From contig CALYAO010000008.1 in NCBI GenBank assembly GCA_944393605.1, forward strand, positions 1 through 32,248: 32,248 nt of DNA, read 5' to 3'. Below, piece by piece: positions 32,099-32,248 of this stretch (positions are counted from its first letter, which is position 1; the number at the start of each line of letters is the position of its first letter). The DNA comes from an uncultured Clostridia bacterium. GTDB taxonomy: Bacteria > Bacillota > Clostridia > UBA1381 > UBA9506. The notes below the pieces were generated by a model that saw only the letters and a program-made list of their open reading frames with translations, made no database searches and had not been told where the DNA came from. Made by a program: the position numbers and the translations under genes.

Positions 32099-32248
32099 AT
32101 GAAAAAAGAAAGCATAACCACAAATAGTTTAGCACATACAAGATGGAATTGCAAATATCACATAGTATTTGCGCCAAAATACAGGAGGCAGGTGTTTTAC
32201 GAAGAAAAACGCCTGGAGATAAGAGAAATATTGAGGCAGTTATGTCAA
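32099..32248 (+). CDS. tnpA: IS200/IS605-family transposase TnpA, partial
   Basis: The first 50 codons are present and the frame runs off the window. The segment HTRWNCKYHIVFAPKYRRQV is the hallmark N-terminus of the small Y1 transposases; HIVF leads into the first strand of the fold. ATG 32099 lies 8 bases after the GAGGAGG that is hidden in the stem at 32028-32093. The catalytic HUH and tyrosine motifs are beyond the edge, so activity cannot be judged. Confidence 0.93.
   Translation, partial: MKKESITTNSLAHTRWNCKYHIVFAPKYRRQVFYEEKRLEIREILRQLCQ

Noticed and set aside
1-32248. CRISPR arrays, prophage structural genes and toxin-antitoxin pairs.
   Set aside because: No regularly spaced direct repeats, no phage structural motifs and no adjacent small toxin/antitoxin genes were seen.

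Overview
This window looks like a piece of chromosome from a spore-forming, probably anaerobic Firmicute (class Clostridia). It carries the mother-cell sigma factor sigE, spoVAC, a SpoIIIE/FtsK translocase, a short clostridial-type ThiC, Feo iron uptake and many ferredoxin-type proteins. Most of the window has GC-rich codon use. The stretch from about 13.3 to 20.8 kb is clearly richer in A and T, which suggests an acquired island. The genus cannot be named from sequence alone.

Layout. (1) 1-7349, minus strand: uppP and a SpoIIIE/FtsK translocase, then citramalate synthase (cimA) with a strong terminator, then NADP-dependent GAPDH (gapN) followed 9 bases later by a NuoE-like [2Fe-2S] subunit cut by the window edge. 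(2) 7521-12738, plus strand: a thiamine operon with a consensus promoter, a TPP riboswitch and an intrinsic terminator, then a GNAT acetyltransferase, thiD, thiC, thiM, thiE and a HAD phosphatase. (3) 13175-20627, AT-rich: a divergent HxlR-type regulator and a six-gene plus-strand operon. The operon encodes a ferredoxin-nitroreductase, a flavin reductase-like protein with a ferredoxin tail, a fused ABC permease/binding protein of the OpuF/EgtU architecture, its ATPase, a zinc-containing macrodomain ADP-ribosyl hydrolase and a SirTM class ADP-ribosylating sirtuin. A frameshifted 5' remnant of a DUF5131 gene and an EFR1-type flavodoxin/ferredoxin follow. (4) 20861-22319: tRNA-Leu, an intact DUF5131 gene and a VOC-fold gene. 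(5) 22444-26043, minus strand: an iron/redox operon with a double-ferredoxin protein, a NUDIX hydrolase, feoA, feoB and a 58-residue protein with four CxxC motifs that was too short to be an obvious gene. (6) 26106-30008: tRNA-Pro, a 50-residue protein behind an operator-bearing promoter, a metallophosphoesterase, an ECF sigma factor and its membrane anti-sigma factor. (7) 30340-31970: a forespore-type promoter candidate, a 47-residue membrane peptide, spoVAC, and sigE. (8) 31981-32248: the left end of an IS200/IS605-type element with the start of tnpA.

The most interesting system is the operon in region 3. It pairs a writer (SirTM) and an eraser (Zn-macrodomain) of protein ADP-ribosylation with a solute importer and electron-transfer flavoproteins. 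It lacks the lipoyl-carrier GcvH-L and lipoate ligase genes that accompany SirTM in staphylococci and streptococci. That points to a different modification target or a different trigger.
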